Positions 5,490-5,976 of a stretch of DNA of 5,976 nt are shown one piece after another. Within the stretch, counting starts at the first letter, position 1, and each line of letters opens with the position of its first letter. The notes beneath the pieces were generated by a model that was not told the origin of the DNA, searched no databases, and worked only from the letters and a program-made list of their open reading frames with translations. The translations under genes were made by a program, and so were the position numbers. The DNA is taken from assembly GCA_011772275.1 (NCBI GenBank), contig WVZU01000302.1, positions 8,694 through 14,669 of the forward strand. Direction: 5' to 3'. This stretch comes from Planctomycetales bacterium (GTDB lineage: Bacteria > Planctomycetota > Planctomycetia > Pirellulales > UBA7805).

Positions 5490-5510
5490 GGCGGCGATTC
5501 CTTTGCCGCC
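5490..5510. repeat. GC-rich inverted repeat
   Basis: GGCGGC and GCCGCC form a perfect 6-bp stem around a 9-nt loop (GATTCCTTT). No T-tract follows on either strand. It lies about 80 bp before the palindrome cluster and may belong to the same repeat region. Confidence 0.45.
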
Positions 5511-5528
5511 GACCCTCTTAACACTTCA

Positions 5529-5548
5529 CAACTTTCGCCACAGCGGCA
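5529..5548 (+). repeat. Imperfect 20-bp direct repeat, left copy
   Basis: CAACTTTCGCCACAGCGGCA matches the sequence at 5796-5815 at 17 of 20 positions in the same orientation; the pair brackets the palindrome cluster. Confidence 0.45.
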
Positions 5549-5588
5549 ACACGAAACTACCGTCCAGAAAGACCCAGGTAGGACTGCC

Positions 5589-5697
5589 GGGGACTGTCCC
5601 CAGGCTGCCGGGGACTGTCCCCAGGGTCTCCGTCCGGGGACTGTCCCCAAGTCTCGGTCAGGAGTCTTCCCAGGCGTCTCCCCCGGGGACTGTCCCC
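5589..5697 (+). repeat. Cluster of four identical 13-bp palindromes (GGGGACTGTCCCC)
   Basis: Identical copies lie at 5589-5601, 5610-5622, 5636-5648 and 5685-5697, all in the same orientation by the central T. Each is a 6-bp inverted repeat with one unpaired centre base. The shared unit is larger, CCGGGGACTGTCCCCA followed by GG or AG, and the third and fourth copies also share AAGTCTC after it. Start-to-start distances are 21, 26 and 49 bp, so spacing is irregular, unlike a CRISPR array. REP-type intergenic repeats of this kind are common in bacteria, and I recall this word as frequent in planctomycete intergenic DNA, which I could not check. Confidence 0.85.
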
Positions 5698-5739
5698 AAG
5701 TCTCCGCACCCCGTTTTCAGTCTCGGCTGGGGGGTGACT

Positions 5740-5761
5740 CGTTTTCTAAGTAGCGAAAACG
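5740..5761. repeat. Hairpin just right of the palindrome cluster
   Basis: CGTTTTC and GAAAACG form a 7-bp stem around TAAGTAGC. A competing 9-bp pairing is possible between CCCGTTTTC at 5710-5718 and GAAAACGGG at 5755-5763, so two alternative folds share one arm. Confidence 0.5.
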
Positions 5762-5795
5762 GGCCAGGATTGTGGGCAATTCCTGCCGGTTGAGA

Positions 5796-5815
5796 CGACT
5801 TTCGCTACGGCGGCA
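5796..5815 (+). repeat. Imperfect 20-bp direct repeat, right copy
   Basis: CGACTTTCGCTACGGCGGCA, 17 of 20 identical to the copy at 5529-5548, 267 bp away. Confidence 0.45.
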
Positions 5816-5976
5816 GGGGCGACATGTTGGGCCGGACAAAGGACGAGGGGTGCATTTTGCACTTTGCGTAACCTCTTAGCCGATTGCAGCCACTGGTAGT
5901 TGTCGCACACGCGAGCCTTTCCGGTTTCATGTCAGCAGCCCCGTGCTTTTCTGGCTTCATGCGAATAGCCTCGTGC
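5805..5976 (-). CDS. Possible ORF fragment with a decapeptide repeat, 5' end off the right edge
   Basis: On the minus strand a frame is open from the window edge to a TAG at 5805-5807, 56 codons. It begins with two in-frame tandem units of the form H-x-A-x-x-MKPE-(K/R) encoded by the 30-bp duplication at 5917-5976, then continues with a Cys-, Arg- and Pro-containing tail (LACATTTSGCNRLRGYAKCK near residues 21-40). An internal ATG at 5960 could serve as a start. I do not recognise a family. It may be the end of a real gene, or part of a dispersed repeat that happens to be open, which the surrounding repeats make likely. Confidence 0.3.
   Translation of the reverse strand, partial: HEAIRMKPEKHGAADMKPERLACATTTSGCNRLRGYAKCKMHPSSFVRPNMSPLPP
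5850..5862. repeat. Short inverted repeat GTGCA-TTT-TGCAC
   Basis: A perfect 5-bp inverted repeat with a 3-nt centre, followed by a further partial copy (ACTTTGC). It lies within the possible ORF fragment at the right edge. Too short to assign a role. Confidence 0.35.
5917..5976. repeat. Two tandem 30-bp units at the right edge
   Basis: 5917-5946 and 5947-5976 match at 22 of 30 positions, sharing GGxTTCATG and CGTGC. The array reaches the window end, so more units may follow outside. Confidence 0.5.

Larger units (their letters stand above)
5202..5804. other. Gene-free, repeat-rich region upstream of the small basic protein gene
   Basis: No convincing gene is seen. Long open frames here translate to low-complexity Pro/Gly peptides built from the palindromic repeats (GTVPR, GDCPQ, GQSPA) and are artefacts. 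The region contains the candidate promoter near 5277-5306, a hairpin at 5490-5510, the palindrome cluster at 5589-5697, another hairpin at 5740-5761 and direct repeats at 5529-5548 and 5796-5815. Confidence 0.65.

Noticed and set aside
5589..5697. CRISPR-like array
   Set aside because: Repeats are only about 16 bp, spacers are 5 to 33 bp and irregular, and no cas gene is present.
5299..5793. 164-codon plus-strand ORF with repeated GTVPR-type peptides
   Set aside because: The peptide repeats are the direct translation of the DNA palindromes; composition is low-complexity Pro/Gly/Ser with no start signal.

Overview
The window (about 57% GC) looks like chromosome from a planctomycete, probably Pirellulales-like. 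The best evidence is two genes from families largely restricted to the Planctomycetes-Verrucomicrobia-Chlamydiae (PVC) group: a Minf_1886-family protein (3804-4283) and the 'small basic protein' family (4950-5201). An actinobacterial-type ferrochelatase, a YaaT/RicT-like PSP1 protein, a Cys-rich exported protein and cluster-forming short palindromes fit this. Identification is from remembered family signatures; no search was run.

Left block, all on the minus strand. A thioredoxin gene (2259-2582) has a consensus sigma70 promoter and a strong ribosome binding site. A terminator-like hairpin follows, then ferrochelatase (1124-2143), which carries the catalytic His and Glu plus four cysteines suitable for a [2Fe-2S] cluster. 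A 506-bp gap comes next, holding short dyads and one doubtful small ORF. After it an exported Cys-rich protein (start 617) runs off the left edge. That gene is open to the window edge.

Middle block, plus strand. From a second promoter facing away from the thioredoxin promoter run a PSP1-domain protein (2872-3693), the Minf_1886-family protein with an unusual Lys-rich insert (3804-4283), a possible 29-residue membrane peptide (4288-4377) and GroES (4399-4686). The last three are packed within 21 nt of each other and look like one transcription unit. No groEL follows, so this groES is an orphan copy. A perfect 12-bp palindrome lies between the two divergent promoters.

Right block. The PVC small basic protein is on the minus strand, convergent with groES. 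Upstream of it, 5202-5976 has no convincing complete gene but is rich in repeats: four identical copies of a 13-bp palindrome plus one degenerate inverted copy, bracketed by a 20-bp imperfect direct repeat, with hairpins on either side. At the extreme right edge is a 30-bp tandem duplication that reads as a decapeptide repeat in an ORF entering from outside the window.

Functionally the block is housekeeping: thiol redox (thioredoxin), haem synthesis (ferrochelatase), probable Fe-S-linked RNA-processing factor (PSP1), protein folding (GroES) and a probably RNA- or ribosome-associated basic protein. I do not see a defence system, CRISPR array, tRNA, rRNA or transposase gene. The least explained parts are the repeat region at the right, the Lys-rich insert and the small membrane ORF.
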